Below, piece after piece: positions 54,494 through 63,901 of a stretch of DNA of 64,000 bases. This DNA comes from Mollicutes bacterium. GTDB taxonomy: Bacteria; Bacillota_I; Bacilli_A; Izemoplasmatales; Izemoplasmataceae. How positions within the stretch are numbered: the first letter of the stretch is position 1; every line of letters starts with the position of its first letter. The translations under genes were made by a program, and so were the position numbers. The stretch spans positions 1 to 64,000 of the forward strand of contig PUOX01000064.1 of NCBI GenBank assembly GCA_003552925.1. The letters are read 5' to 3'. The notes under the pieces are model-generated. The model was not told the DNA's origin, did no database searches, and saw only the letters and a list, made by a program, of their open reading frames with translations.

Positions 54494-55486
54494 CTACCGA
54501 TACATCACCTTCGAAAGCGTCAACGCCGAAGCTTTCGCCATGTGCTTTCTGGTGTTCTTATCGGGGGTTTTGAGCGCGTCTCGAATCAAAGTTGTGCCTT
54601 TTTCGACATCGTTTAGAGCGTTGCCGACGAGAATTCTCACCATATGACGCAAAAAGCCGTTCCCGGTAATTTCAACGACCGTCCAGTCCCCGTCTTGTTT
54701 CACGTCTACTCGATCGATAGTTTTTACTGTGTCCTGGTTCGGACTTTGTTTGCAAAACCCTCGGAAGTCGTGCGTCCCTTCGCATTGTTTTAAGACGCTT
54801 AACAACTGTTTTTGATCCAATGGGGGACGATACAGTGCTCTATGGGCATAGAAAGGATCCTTGCGGTGAATCAGCGTATAGCGGTAGGTCTTCTTCAATG
54901 CGTCGTATCTCGCGTGAAACACCTCGGGAACCTCTTCAACATTTCTAAGGACGATATCCTCGGGAAGCATCATGGTCAAAACGCTCCCGATTCGCTCTTG
55001 CGGCAACGCGGAAGTCGTGTCAAAATGCACGACCTGATGCAGTGCATGGACACCTTTGTCGGTCCTCCCCGCAGGATGCACAAAAACATCGTGGCCGCAT
55101 ATGTGCGCCAAAATCTTCTCTAAGACGCCTTGAACGCTGCGCTTCGCTCTTTGTCGCTGAAAACCGTGAAACAACGTTCCATCATAAGCGATATCCAAGC
55201 GAAACCTTCGTTTGGATAAATCGCGTTTTTTTCTATAAACGCGATGCAGGAACCCACCCTTGAACTTGACCTTCATGATGGTTCCATCCGGAAAAGTGCA
55301 CACGTGAATGTTCTCATATTGAACATAGCGTTCGTGTTTGCCGGGATTAAGCGCCAAAAGCCTTTCATAGGCGTCTTTCCCGTGATGAAGCTTCTCCATT
55401 TCGTCACGATAGACCGTCTCGGGCCCAACCATGGTTTTCAACGCTTGCTCATCGGAAGTTTCTAAGGCGTGCAAAAACTTTTCCAT
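54494..55486 (-). CDS. truA: tRNA pseudouridine synthase TruA with N-terminal extra domain
   Basis: 330 residues. Canonical TruA starts near residue 94 (FRLDIAYDGTLFHGFQRQ), with catalytic aspartate in AGRTDKGVHAL and C-terminal GNGFLRHMVRILVG. It modifies positions 38-40 of the anticodon arm. The first 93 residues (FLHALETSDEQALKTMVGPE, then HHGKDAYERLL and YVQYENIHVCTFPDGTIMKV) resemble a SnoaL/NTF2-like domain. The start ATG overlaps the ecfT stop (TGATG). A shorter TruA could start at an internal ATG near residue 71. Confidence 0.88.
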   Translation of the reverse strand: MEKFLHALETSDEQALKTMVGPETVYRDEMEKLHHGKDAYERLLALNPGKHERYVQYENIHVCTFPDGTIMKVKFKGGFLHRVYRKKRDLSKRRFRLDIAYDGTLFHGFQRQRAKRSVQGVLEKILAHICGHDVFVHPAGRTDKGVHALHQVVHFDTTSALPQERIGSVLTMMLPEDIVLRNVEEVPEVFHARYDALKKTYRYTLIHRKDPFYAHRALYRPPLDQKQLLSVLKQCEGTHDFRGFCKQSPNQDTVKTIDRVDVKQDGDWTVVEITGNGFLRHMVRILVGNALNDVEKGTTLIRDALKTPDKNTRKHMAKASALTLSKVMYR

Positions 55487-56448
55487 CAAACCACCCGCAC
55501 AACGATGACCGCTACCAGGGCCACAAGAGAGAGTGTTAACGCGAACGTGTCGAGCCGTTTCCAAGTGAGCACATGCAAACGGGTCCTCGGTTGGCCAGGA
55601 ACGAACGAACGCGCCTCCATGGCGTTGGCCAAATCGTCGCTTCTTTGGAAGGAAATGATAAACATCGGAACCAAGAGCGAAATGATTTGCACCACTTTGT
55701 CCTTAAGTTTTCCTTCTTGGAAATCCACACCGCGGCTCGCTTGCGCGAGCATGATTTTGTTCGCCTCATCAAGAAGCGTAGGAATGTATCGAAGCGCGAT
55801 GGATATGATCATGGCAATTTCTTCGGTATTGATGCGGACAATGCGGAGCGGTTTAAGCACTCGTTCCAATCCGAGATTCAAATCCGTAGGTTTGGTGGTA
55901 ATGGTCAAGATGGTCGAAAGCATGATGATAATGATGAGCCGCACCATGATGAAAAATGCGGTGGAGAGCCCTTCTTCGAAGACACGGAACGTTCCTTCGC
56001 CAAATAAAACGCCGAAATCGATATAATGCAACACCGCAAAAACGGCGGCGACGGTGAACAAGAAATAGAAAAGCTTGAAACGAACATGTTTTTTGGTCAT
56101 GAACCAAAACACAACAACCGCTGCCGCCGCAACGATGCTAAGCAATGAGTAATGAAGGGGCAGTGTGAAAATTTCGTCGCCTTCTTGGTTGAACATGACT
56201 TGAAAAATAAATGTGAAAAATAGCAGGAACATAAGAGGTCGAAGCCCTAAATAAACGCGTTTGACGCTGATTCGTCCGGCGACCAAAAGCAACGTAACAA
56301 GCGCAAGCGAAACCAACATGTGCGTAAAGGACTGAATCAAGAACGCGGCGACCATCAAAGCGATCAAGGCGATCAATTTGGTGCGCGGGTCCATGCGGTA
56401 CAGGAAGCTGTTGCCCGGAACATAGCGGCCTATGACGATGTTTTTCAT
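55486..56448 (-). CDS. ecfT: ECF transporter transmembrane subunit EcfT
   Basis: 320 residues. RYVPGNSFLYRMDPRTKLIA at the start, the two coupling-helix motifs ASRG (in QASRGVDF) and ARS (in MEARSFVPG). It is about 55 residues longer than usual because of an extra hydrophobic pair around 90-145 (SLLSIVAAAAVVVFWFM; FKLFYFLFTVAAVFAVLHY). It anchors EcfA1A2 to vitamin-specific S components, none of which is in this window. Confidence 0.93.
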   Translation of the reverse strand: MKNIVIGRYVPGNSFLYRMDPRTKLIALIALMVAAFLIQSFTHMLVSLALVTLLLVAGRISVKRVYLGLRPLMFLLFFTFIFQVMFNQEGDEIFTLPLHYSLLSIVAAAAVVVFWFMTKKHVRFKLFYFLFTVAAVFAVLHYIDFGVLFGEGTFRVFEEGLSTAFFIMVRLIIIIMLSTILTITTKPTDLNLGLERVLKPLRIVRINTEEIAMIISIALRYIPTLLDEANKIMLAQASRGVDFQEGKLKDKVVQIISLLVPMFIISFQRSDDLANAMEARSFVPGQPRTRLHVLTWKRLDTFALTLSLVALVAVIVVRVV

Positions 56449-57308
56449 CGTAACGCCTCCTTGATTTTCGCCATCAGTTGCGCTTTGCTTCTGGTTTCGC
56501 CTTCAAGGGTGATGGAAAACTTCTCTTCTAACGCACGTCGCAGTTTCAAGATGTCGGGAACGTCAAGGTTCCAACTTTTTACATTTTTGCGTGAAAAAAG
56601 CTGCGTCGGATTACCATCGTAGACAAGATTTCCTTCACGCATAACTAAAACGCGCTTGGCGTATTCATAAACCGTGTTCATGTCGTGAGTAATGATGACA
56701 ACCGTTTTGTCCAGTTTTTGATGGATATCATAGAACACTTCCAGCAATGCGTTCCTTCCCAAGGGGTCGAGACCGCTTGTTGGCTCGTCAAGAACCAAGA
56801 TGTCCGGTTCCATCGCCAAAATGCCGGCGATGCTCACCCGTTTCTTTTCGCCGCCGCTCAAATTGAACGGGCTGCGGGAGAGGTAGCTGTCGTCCAATCC
56901 GACAATATTGAGCATTTTTTTGGCCCGCTCCTTGGCTTCTGCTTCACTTACGCCAAAATTTTTCGGACCGAAGGCAATGTCGTTTTCAACCGTTTCTTCA
57001 AACAGCTGGTATTCAGGGAACTGAAACACCAGGCCTACTTTTTGACGAATCGGGTTGAGTTTGAGGTTTTTGCTTTTTCGGGTTTCTCGAGAAATCTTCA
57101 TGCCAAAAATATGAACGCGGCCCTCCGTAGGGGTCAGCAATGCGTTCATGTGCTGCGCGAGCGTGCTTTTGCCGCTGCCGGTCTCTCCAATCAACGTGAT
57201 GAACTCCCCCGTCTTGTTGATGTTGAGGGTGACATCGGCCAGCGCCAAATACCCTTTTCCGTCGATATCTTTGTATTCGTAGCCTACCCGTTCAAACTTA
57301 ATTGCCAT
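56445..57308 (-). CDS. ecfA2: ECF transporter ATPase EcfA2
   Basis: 287 residues. Walker A GETGSGKSTLAQHMN, Q-loop VFQFPEYQLFEETV, signature NLSGGEKKRVSIAG and Walker B DILVLDEPTSGLD. The C-terminal extension (about 230-287) is typical of EcfA2. It overlaps both neighbours. Confidence 0.95.
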   Translation of the reverse strand: MAIKFERVGYEYKDIDGKGYLALADVTLNINKTGEFITLIGETGSGKSTLAQHMNALLTPTEGRVHIFGMKISRETRKSKNLKLNPIRQKVGLVFQFPEYQLFEETVENDIAFGPKNFGVSEAEAKERAKKMLNIVGLDDSYLSRSPFNLSGGEKKRVSIAGILAMEPDILVLDEPTSGLDPLGRNALLEVFYDIHQKLDKTVVIITHDMNTVYEYAKRVLVMREGNLVYDGNPTQLFSRKNVKSWNLDVPDILKLRRALEEKFSITLEGETRSKAQLMAKIKEALR

Positions 57309-58090
57309 AAGAACTCCTTGAGCGAGGGGTTTTCAATCCCGTTTTCGTTGAGGTAATGCATGATTTCAAGGGGGAGCAACAATTCCAAATTGGACTTTTC
57401 CAACGTGGCTTTATCTTTTAGGATGTTTTCGCTTTTGTCGGATTTGAGAACGCGTCCGTCTTTCAAAACAACGATACGATCGCTCAAGACAGCCTCTTTC
57501 ATGTCATGGGTGATGGTGATGATGGTGGTGCCTTCGCGATTCAACGCCCGCATGTATTCCATGACCCGTTCTCGGCCTTCGGGGTCAAGCATGGCCGTAG
57601 CCTCATCAAAAATGATTACATCGGTCTTCATGGCAAGAATGCCGGCGATGGCCACACGTTGCTTTTGACCGCCGCTTAAGTTATGCGGTTCTTTGTTCAA
57701 ATAGGAGTACATGTCGACTTTTTTGGCGTAATGCTCGATGCGCTCAATCATTTCCTCGCGTTCGATTTGCAAGTTTTCCAAGCCAAAGGCGATGTCGTCG
57801 CGCACGGTGACGCCGACAAACTGGTTGTCGGGGTTTTGAAAGACGATGCCCACTTTTTTACGAATGTCGCGTACAGTGTCGGCGCTCAAAGTGATGCCGC
57901 CGACGCGGATAACGCCTTGTTGGGGCTTCAAAAGGCCGACAATAAGTTTAGACAGCGTGCTTTTTCCACTGCCGTTGTGGCCTAATATGCTGACCCATTC
58001 GCCTTTTTCAATGGACAAAGAAACGTCGTCTAGGGCTTTTTTGTTTCCGTGGTAGGTGAAGGAAACGTTTTCGATTTCGATTAAGCTCAT
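57284..58090 (-). CDS. ecfA1: ECF transporter ATPase EcfA1
   Basis: 268 residues. Walker A GHNGSGKSTLSKLI, Q-loop VFQNPDNQFVG, signature NLSGGQKQRVAIAG and Walker B DVIIFDEATAMLD. The Q-loop DNQFVG is typical of EcfA1. First gene of ecfA1-ecfA2-ecfT-truA. Confidence 0.95.
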   Translation of the reverse strand: MSLIEIENVSFTYHGNKKALDDVSLSIEKGEWVSILGHNGSGKSTLSKLIVGLLKPQQGVIRVGGITLSADTVRDIRKKVGIVFQNPDNQFVGVTVRDDIAFGLENLQIEREEMIERIEHYAKKVDMYSYLNKEPHNLSGGQKQRVAIAGILAMKTDVIIFDEATAMLDPEGRERVMEYMRALNREGTTIITITHDMKEAVLSDRIVVLKDGRVLKSDKSENILKDKATLEKSNLELLLPLEIMHYLNENGIENPSLKEFLWQLSLNG

Positions 58091-58113
58091 TTTATCACCT
58101 CAAAGTCGTATTC

Positions 58114-58122
58114 ATTATATCA
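58114..58122 (-). promoter_or_regulatory. Extended -10 promoter of the ecf-truA operon
   Basis: TATAAT (58114-58119) preceded by TGA, with a weak -35. It lies after the rplQ terminator. Confidence 0.5.
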
Positions 58123-58162
58123 AACTTGCCGTTGAAAAGCGAAGAGATAGGGTTGAAACAAA

Positions 58163-58190
58163 CAAAAAATGCGAGTGCGGACTCGCATTT
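58163..58190 (-). terminator. Terminator of the alpha operon after rplQ
   Basis: AAATGCGAGT/ACTCGCATTT with a 4-base loop and a T-run in the leftward transcript. Confidence 0.85.
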
Positions 58191-58200
58191 TCAGCTTTGA

Positions 58201-58563
58201 TTATTCTACCAATTCGATGATGGCCATTTCGGTACTGTCGCCGCGACGGGGTCCTTTTTTGAAAATGCGGGTGTAGCCGCCGCTACGATCTTTATAACGC
58301 GGTGCAAGTGTTTCGAAAAGTTTTTGCAAGGCGTTTTGGTTTTCTTCGGTGTCGATGAAACGCACGGTTTGTGCGGCGCGTTTGCGGGATTCAAGGGTGT
58401 TTTTCTTGCCGAGGGTAATCATTTTATCCATCAAACGGCTAAGCTCTTTCGCTTTTTTTTCCGTGGTTTCAATCCGCTCGTGCATGATGAGCTGGGTCAC
58501 CAAATCACGCAACATGGCTTTGCGTTGATCGGTTCTGCGGTTCAGTTTGCGGTAAGTAGCCAT
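58201..58563 (-). CDS. rplQ: 50S ribosomal protein L17
   Basis: The 120-residue L17 has [34 protein letters not shown] and the C-terminal [14 protein letters not shown]. It closes the alpha operon. Confidence 0.97.
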   Translation of the reverse strand: MATYRKLNRRTDQRKAMLRDLVTQLIMHERIETTEKKAKELSRLMDKMITLGKKNTLESRKRAAQTVRFIDTEENQNALQKLFETLAPRYKDRSGGYTRIFKKGPRRGDSTEMAIIELVE

Positions 58564-58574
58564 ATGTATACCTC

Positions 58575-59549
58575 CTAGGAATGTCTGGCGAGTGAAAGGC
58601 CGAGATCTTCAAGTTTTTGTTTCACTTCTTTAAGGGATTTCTTGCCGAGATTGCGCACTTTCATCATGTCTTCTTCGGTTTTCTTGGTGAGTTCTTCGAC
58701 GGTGTTGATGCCGGCGCGCTTCAAACAGTTGTAGCTGCGGACGGAAAGGTCCAAATCCTCGATTTGCATCTCTAGGATTTGCGAATTCTGCTCGGATTCC
58801 CTTTCGACCATGTAGTCTTCTTCTTGTGCTTTTTCGGAAAGCTCTACGACCATCTCCAGATGGTTGATCATCATTTTTGCGGCAATGCCCAAGGCTTCTT
58901 TCGGCGTGATGCTGCCGTTGGTTTCAATCTCCAAATAAAGCCTGTCTAAGTCCGCGCGATCTTTTTCGCGGGTCTTTTCGACATCGTATTGAACGCGAGT
59001 GACCGGGGTGTAGATGCAATCAATGGGAATGACGCCGACGCTGCGGTCGTATTCCTTGTTTTCCTCGGCGCTTACGTAACCGACGCCTTGCGCGGCGGTC
59101 ATTTCGATGCGCAGACTGCGTTCTTGGGTGATGGTCGCGATGTGCTGTTCGGGGTTGACGACGTTGACGTCGTCTTCCATGTCTTCGGCTTTCATGACTT
59201 TTTTGATGTCGGCGGCCGTCACCTCGCCCGGGCCGTCTACTTCAATAACCAACGGCTTCTCGGCGCTTGGATTTTTATCGTCAATGGTCAAGACAACGTC
59301 TTTTAGGTTCAAGACAATGGTCGTCACATCTTCGACGATGCCTTCCATGGATGAGAACTCGTGTTGAACACCGTCTATTTTGCAATTCACGATGGAGGCT
59401 CCGGGGAGACTCGAAAGCAGGATGCGGCGCAGGGCGTTGCCCAGGGTGGTTCCATAACCGCGTTCTAAAGGTCTAATCTTGAATTCGCCTTTGGTGTCGC
59501 CATCGTGAAGGATTCTTGTTTCCGGTTTCACAAACTTTAAGTCTTTCAA
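58575..59549 (-). CDS. rpoA: RNA polymerase subunit alpha
   Basis: 324 residues from a TTG (59549) with GGGAGG upstream. The dimerisation NTD has [20 protein letters not shown]. The CTD that contacts UP elements and activators has [20 protein letters not shown] and [13 protein letters not shown]. The TTG start is notable for such a highly expressed gene. Confidence 0.97.
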   Translation of the reverse strand: MKDLKFVKPETRILHDGDTKGEFKIRPLERGYGTTLGNALRRILLSSLPGASIVNCKIDGVQHEFSSMEGIVEDVTTIVLNLKDVVLTIDDKNPSAEKPLVIEVDGPGEVTAADIKKVMKAEDMEDDVNVVNPEQHIATITQERSLRIEMTAAQGVGYVSAEENKEYDRSVGVIPIDCIYTPVTRVQYDVEKTREKDRADLDRLYLEIETNGSITPKEALGIAAKMMINHLEMVVELSEKAQEEDYMVERESEQNSQILEMQIEDLDLSVRSYNCLKRAGINTVEELTKKTEEDMMKVRNLGKKSLKEVKQKLEDLGLSLARHS

Positions 59550-59577
59550 AAGTACAACCTCCCTTAATTATATAATT

Positions 59578-59970
59578 TTAGCCGCGAGGTCTTTTCGGGG
59601 GACGACAACCATTGTGGGGAATCGGGGTTTCATCCTTGATCGCGGTGATTTCCAAACCGGCGCTTTGCAGGGAACGAATGGCGGCTTCACGACCGGGGCC
59701 CGGTCCCTTGACCGACACTTCCACTTTTTGCACGCCGTGTTCCATCGCGGCTTTCGCGCAAGCTTCGCTTGAAATCTGGGCGGCGTAAGGAGTCGATTTG
59801 CGGCTTCCTTTGAAGCCGAGCGCTCCCGCGGAAGCCCAAGCGATGGCGTTGCCGCTGGGGTCGGAGATTGTGATGATGGTGTTGTTGAAAGTCGAGTGAA
59901 TATGTGCGACTCCGGAAGGAATATTCTTTCTGACGCGACGTTTTTTCGTTCTAGCTTTTTTACGTGCCAT
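59578..59970 (-). CDS. rpsK: 30S ribosomal protein S11
   Basis: The 130-residue S11 has [38 protein letters not shown] and the end [15 protein letters not shown]. Confidence 0.98.
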   Translation of the reverse strand: MARKKARTKKRRVRKNIPSGVAHIHSTFNNTIITISDPSGNAIAWASAGALGFKGSRKSTPYAAQISSEACAKAAMEHGVQKVEVSVKGPGPGREAAIRSLQSAGLEITAIKDETPIPHNGCRPPKRPRG

Positions 59971-59982
59971 AATTCTCTCCTC

Positions 59983-60348
59983 CTATTTCTTCTTCTTCGC
60001 GACCGTTTTGCGCGGTCCTTTGCGGGTACGCGCATTGTTGCGGGTTTTTTGCCCACGGGTCGGCAGGTTTCTACGATGACGCATGCCGCGGTACGAGCCT
60101 GTTTCTTGAAGGCGCTTGATGTTCAAGCGCACTTCGCGACGCAGGTCGCCTTCGGTCTTGTAATCGTCGACCGCTTCGCGGATGCGAACGAGTTCTTCGT
60201 CTTTTAAATCTTTCACGCGGGTATCCGGAGATACTTGCGCTTTTGTCACGATGTTTTCGGAAACGCTTTTGCCGATTCCGTAAATGTATGTAAGTGCAAT
60301 TACGATTCGTTTGTCTCTGGGGATGTCAACGCCTGATATACGTGCCAT
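59983..60348 (-). CDS. rpsM: 30S ribosomal protein S13
   Basis: The 121-residue S13 has [20 protein letters not shown], then [19 protein letters not shown] and a basic tail. Confidence 0.98.
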   Translation of the reverse strand: MARISGVDIPRDKRIVIALTYIYGIGKSVSENIVTKAQVSPDTRVKDLKDEELVRIREAVDDYKTEGDLRREVRLNIKRLQETGSYRGMRHRRNLPTRGQKTRNNARTRKGPRKTVAKKKK

Positions 60349-60361
60349 AGTGCACCTCCTA

Positions 60362-60475
60362 TTAACCTTGTCTTTGTTTGTGTTTGGGGTTGTCGCAAAT
60401 TACCATGACTTTCCCCTTGCGTTTGATGATCTTGCATTTGTCGCAAATTTTCTTAACGGATGGTCTTACTTTCAT
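60362..60475 (-). CDS. rpmJ: 50S ribosomal protein L36 (zinc form)
   Basis: A 37-residue protein, read directly from the complement: [20 protein letters not shown], then [17 protein letters not shown]. Zinc ligands C11, C14, C27 and H32 are present. Located between infA and rpsM as usual. AAAGGAGG precedes it. Confidence 0.96.
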   Translation of the reverse strand: MKVRPSVKKICDKCKIIKRKGKVMVICDNPKHKQRQG

Positions 60476-60503
60476 TCCAATTTCCTCCTTTGGAATCCTT
60501 TGC

Positions 60504-60722
60504 TTATTTGTGTCGGTACGTGATGCGGCCACGTGTTAAGTCGTAGGGGGAGAGTTCCACCGTGACTTTGTCACCAGGTAAGATGCGTATGTGATACATA
60601 CGGATTTTACCTGAAACGTGGGCCTTGATAGTATGGCCGTTATCCAATTCGACCAAGAATTCGGCGTTGGGCAGAGATTCGAGAATCTTGCCTTCCACCT
60701 CGATCTTTTCTTCTTTAGCCAC
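60504..60722 (-). CDS. infA: Translation initiation factor IF-1
   Basis: The 72-residue S1-like OB-fold protein begins [20 protein letters not shown] from a GTG with AAGGAGG. It contains [20 protein letters not shown] and ends GRITYRHK. It overlaps the map end by 8 bases. Confidence 0.97.
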   Translation of the reverse strand: MAKEEKIEVEGKILESLPNAEFLVELDNGHTIKAHVSGKIRMYHIRILPGDKVTVELSPYDLTRGRITYRHK

Positions 60723-61485
60723 TATGCCTTCCTCCTTCAAGAGCGGTTAAAAGCTCGTAATCCTCATCGGTGATCAGTACGGTATGTTCGAAGTGGGCGC
60801 TGAGCGAACCGTCTAGTGTGACGGCGGTCCACTGGTCGCTTTTCACTCTTACTTCCTTATCGCCGCTGTTGATCATCGGTTCAATCGCCAGCGTCATGCC
60901 CGGTTTCAGTACCGGTCCTTTTCCCGGAGGGCCGTAGTTTGGGATTTGCGGAGCTTCATGCAGGTTTTTTCCTATGCCGTGTCCGACGAAATCGCGGACC
61001 ACGCTGAACCCTTTGTTTTCGGCGTGATGTTGTATGGCGTGGGAAATGTCGGAAAGACGGGCGCCGCTTTTGGCTTTTTCAAGGCCTTTGAAAAGGGCTT
61101 CTTCGGTCGCATCCAGCAAGTCTTGCGCTTCTTGTGAGATTGTACCGACGGGGTATGTCCAAGCGGAATCACCGTGGTACCCTTTGTAATATGCGCCGAT
61201 GTCGACTTTCAAGATGTCTCCTTGCTTAAGCTTTCGATGTTTCGAGGGAATGCCGTGCACGACCTCGTCGTTGATGGAAGTGCAGGCGCTGCCGGGAAAC
61301 CCTCCGTATCCCTTGAAAGAGGGCGTGGCGTCGTGCGAACGGATGATATGTTCCACGATATCGTCGATCTCTTGGGTTGTGACGCCCGGGCGGACGGCTT
61401 TTTTTACCTCTTGATGGGCAAGGGCGACAATGCGTCCGGCCTCGCGCATGAACTCAATTTCACGGTCGGATTTTCTATTGATCAT
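60715..61485 (-). CDS. map: Methionine aminopeptidase type I
   Basis: 256 residues. Metal ligands are in [15 protein letters not shown] (two Asp), [16 protein letters not shown] (His), IEPMI (Glu) and FEHTVLIT (Glu). It removes initiator Met. Start at 61485 lies inside the adk end. The longer frame is an overlap artefact. Confidence 0.96.
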   Translation of the reverse strand: MINRKSDREIEFMREAGRIVALAHQEVKKAVRPGVTTQEIDDIVEHIIRSHDATPSFKGYGGFPGSACTSINDEVVHGIPSKHRKLKQGDILKVDIGAYYKGYHGDSAWTYPVGTISQEAQDLLDATEEALFKGLEKAKSGARLSDISHAIQHHAENKGFSVVRDFVGHGIGKNLHEAPQIPNYGPPGKGPVLKPGMTLAIEPMINSGDKEVRVKSDQWTAVTLDGSLSAHFEHTVLITDEDYELLTALEGGRHSG

Positions 61486-62134
61486 GGCGCAACTCACGCA
61501 ATGCGCGTTTGATGTCGGAATATACCGCTTCAAAAGACTGCATGCCGTTGATGTTGACGAGCACGCCCCGGCCCTTGTAATAATCGATGATGGGGCGCGT
61601 TTTGGACTCGTAGATGCTCAGACGGTTTTTCACCGACGCGGGCTTGTCGTCCTCGCGTTGGTAAAGTTCTCCCCCGCAAGCGTCGCAAACGCCTTCGACG
61701 TTTGGAGGACGAAACTTGGTGTGATAGGTTTCGGGGCAGGACTTGCAGACGCGTCTTCCGACCATGCGCTCTAAAATCACATCATTGTCGACAACGATGT
61801 TGATGACGGCGGACAGGCGGGAACCGATGTCTTTAAGCATCTTGTCTAGCGCTTCGGCCTGTTTGACGGTACGCGGATAGCCATCGAGCAAGAAACGGCT
61901 GTCCGGTCCTTTCTTTTTCAAACGCTGGCGGACGATTTCGTTGGTGATGTCATCGTCGACGAGGTTTCCCTCGTTGATATACTTCATCGCCTCAATGCCA
62001 AGTTTTTCTCCACGTCTGTTGGCTTCGCGGAACATCTCGCCGGTGGATATGTTGGTCAGTCCGTATTCTTCGACAAGTTTCTTGGACTGACTGCCTTTGC
62101 CCGCACCGGGAGGTCCCATGACTAGTAGTTTCAC
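61475..62134 (-). CDS. adk: Adenylate kinase
   Basis: 219 residues. P-loop [13 protein letters not shown]-binding [16 protein letters not shown], and a zinc-binding LID with paired cysteines (CKSC, CDAC). It starts at GTG (62134) with GGAGGC overlapping the secY end. Confidence 0.97.
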   Translation of the reverse strand: MKLLVMGPPGAGKGSQSKKLVEEYGLTNISTGEMFREANRRGEKLGIEAMKYINEGNLVDDDITNEIVRQRLKKKGPDSRFLLDGYPRTVKQAEALDKMLKDIGSRLSAVINIVVDNDVILERMVGRRVCKSCPETYHTKFRPPNVEGVCDACGGELYQREDDKPASVKNRLSIYESKTRPIIDYYKGRGVLVNINGMQSFEAVYSDIKRALRELRHDQ

Positions 62135-62145
62135 ACTAACGCCTC

Positions 62146-63450
62146 CTAGCGGATGAAGCCGCTATAGCTTTTGCCTTGAACGTCAGTTTTGATTTGTTTG
62201 GTCGTTTCAATCGCCACCCCGACAACAATCAGTAGTGAAGTGCCGCCGACTTGTACGTATTGCGGCAATCCGAAGATGATGGATGTGAAAATGGGGAGCG
62301 AAGCGACAACGAGCAGATAGATTGCGCCGATGGTGGTGATTTTGAATAGCAGCTTGGAAATATAGTTTTCGGTCTCTACGCCGGGGCGTACGCCGGGGAC
62401 AAAAGCATTTTGCTTCTGCAGATTGTTGGAAATCTTTTCAGGATTGATTTGCACGAACGAATAAAAGAACGTGAATACAACAATCAAGATGGCGTAAATG
62501 ACGTAGCCGAGAGGTCTTTGATAGTTGAACATTTCGTTGATCCAAAAGCCGATGTTGGTTTCGGCGAATTCCGGAAGGAAGTTCAACAACGTTTGCGGCA
62601 AGGAAAGAATCGTTACCGCAAAGATTACGGGGATGACGCCGGCGGAGTTAATCTTGATGGGGATGTTCGAACCGGACTTCCCTTTGAAGCGGGAGCTGCT
62701 CGGTCGATTGGAATACTGTACGGGAATCTTACGGCTCGCCGATTGCATATAGGTGATGCCGACGAGAATGAGCACATACAATACGACAACGACTGCGAAA
62801 ATGGAGTATGCGTCGAAACCGTCGCCATCGATCAAGTATTCTCTACCGAGTTGCGTGAACATGCCCGGAAGGCCGGCGATGATTCCGGCGACGATAATCA
62901 TCGATGTGCCGTTGCCAACGCCTTTCATGGTGATTTGGTCGGCAAGCCAAAGCAAGAACGCCGTACCTGCGGTCATGACAAGCGCGAGGTAGGTGTAAGT
63001 CAAGAAGTTGGCTTCAATGCCGGGTTGGAAGATGGCGTCTTGGGTCATCGAAAACCCGAAAGTCATACCGAGGGCTTGCATAAAGGCGAGGCCGATGGCC
63101 AAATAACGGGTGGTTTGATTGAGCTTCCGTTTCCCGGTTTCGCCTTCTTGCGACCACTCTTTAAAGATGGGCACAATGTCCATCTGCAAAAGTTGCATGA
63201 TGATCGACGCGGTAATATAGGGCGCGATGCCAAGCGCGATGATCGAGTAGTTGCTGAGCGCTTGTCCGGTAAAGGCGTCCATAATGCCCAAAAATCCGGT
63301 TTGCTGTTCAAAGAACGCACGGATTTCCGCTGGGTCGATTAACGGCATGGTGATGAACGTTGCGGCGCGGTAAATCAAGAAAACCGCCAAGGTGAAGAGG
63401 ATTTTCTTCATCAGGCTTTTGTTTTTGAAAACCGCTTTGATTGTATCCAT
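62146..63450 (-). CDS. secY: Preprotein translocase subunit SecY
   Basis: About 434 residues with ten membrane helices. Hallmarks are ALGIAPYITASIIMQLLQM (TM2), GETGKRKLNQTTRYLA loop, and NIPIKINSAGVIPVIFA (TM7 region). ATG at 63450 overlaps the rplO stop (TGATG). Confidence 0.97.
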   Translation of the reverse strand: MDTIKAVFKNKSLMKKILFTLAVFLIYRAATFITMPLIDPAEIRAFFEQQTGFLGIMDAFTGQALSNYSIIALGIAPYITASIIMQLLQMDIVPIFKEWSQEGETGKRKLNQTTRYLAIGLAFMQALGMTFGFSMTQDAIFQPGIEANFLTYTYLALVMTAGTAFLLWLADQITMKGVGNGTSMIIVAGIIAGLPGMFTQLGREYLIDGDGFDAYSIFAVVVVLYVLILVGITYMQSASRKIPVQYSNRPSSSRFKGKSGSNIPIKINSAGVIPVIFAVTILSLPQTLLNFLPEFAETNIGFWINEMFNYQRPLGYVIYAILIVVFTFFYSFVQINPEKISNNLQKQNAFVPGVRPGVETENYISKLLFKITTIGAIYLLVVASLPIFTSIIFGLPQYVQVGGTSLLIVVGVAIETTKQIKTDVQGKSYSGFIR

Positions 63451-63890
63451 CAAACCACCTCGATGGTTCCACCGGCAGACTTAATTTTTTCTTCGGCGGA
63501 AGCCGTGAATTTATGGGCCTTGACAGTCAGTTTTTTCTCAAGCGTTCCTTTTCCTAAAATTTTGACACCGTCACTCAATTTGGAGATGACACGGTCTTCT
63601 CTGAGCATCTCGGGAGTGATGGTGGTACCGTCTTCATAACGGTTCAAACGTTCGACGTTCACTGTCGCGTAGGCTTTGCGATGGGGGTTTTTGAACCCGA
63701 CTTTACGGAAACGTTTATACGTAGGTGTTTGACCACCTTCAAAACCAATCGGTAGGCTGAACCCTGAACGTTGAGACTGTCCTTTGTGTCCGCGACCGGC
63801 GGTTTTGCCGTTGCCGCTTGACATGCCTCGGCCAACGCGCTTTCTCTTGCGTGTGGCGCCGGGGTTGGATTTCAATTCATGTAGTTTCAT
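63450..63890 (-). CDS. rplO: 50S ribosomal protein L15
   Basis: The 146-residue L15 has the Gly/Arg/Lys-rich N-terminus [38 protein letters not shown] and the C-terminal AGGTIEVV. Confidence 0.97.
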   Translation of the reverse strand: MKLHELKSNPGATRKRKRVGRGMSSGNGKTAGRGHKGQSQRSGFSLPIGFEGGQTPTYKRFRKVGFKNPHRKAYATVNVERLNRYEDGTTITPEMLREDRVISKLSDGVKILGKGTLEKKLTVKAHKFTASAEEKIKSAGGTIEVV

Positions 63891-63901
63891 TGGGCTACCT
63901 C

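Noticed and set aside
55487-55564. Further 26-codon extension of truA
   Set aside because: Overlaps ecfT coding sequence; the ATG at 55486 overlaps the ecfT stop and is the better start.
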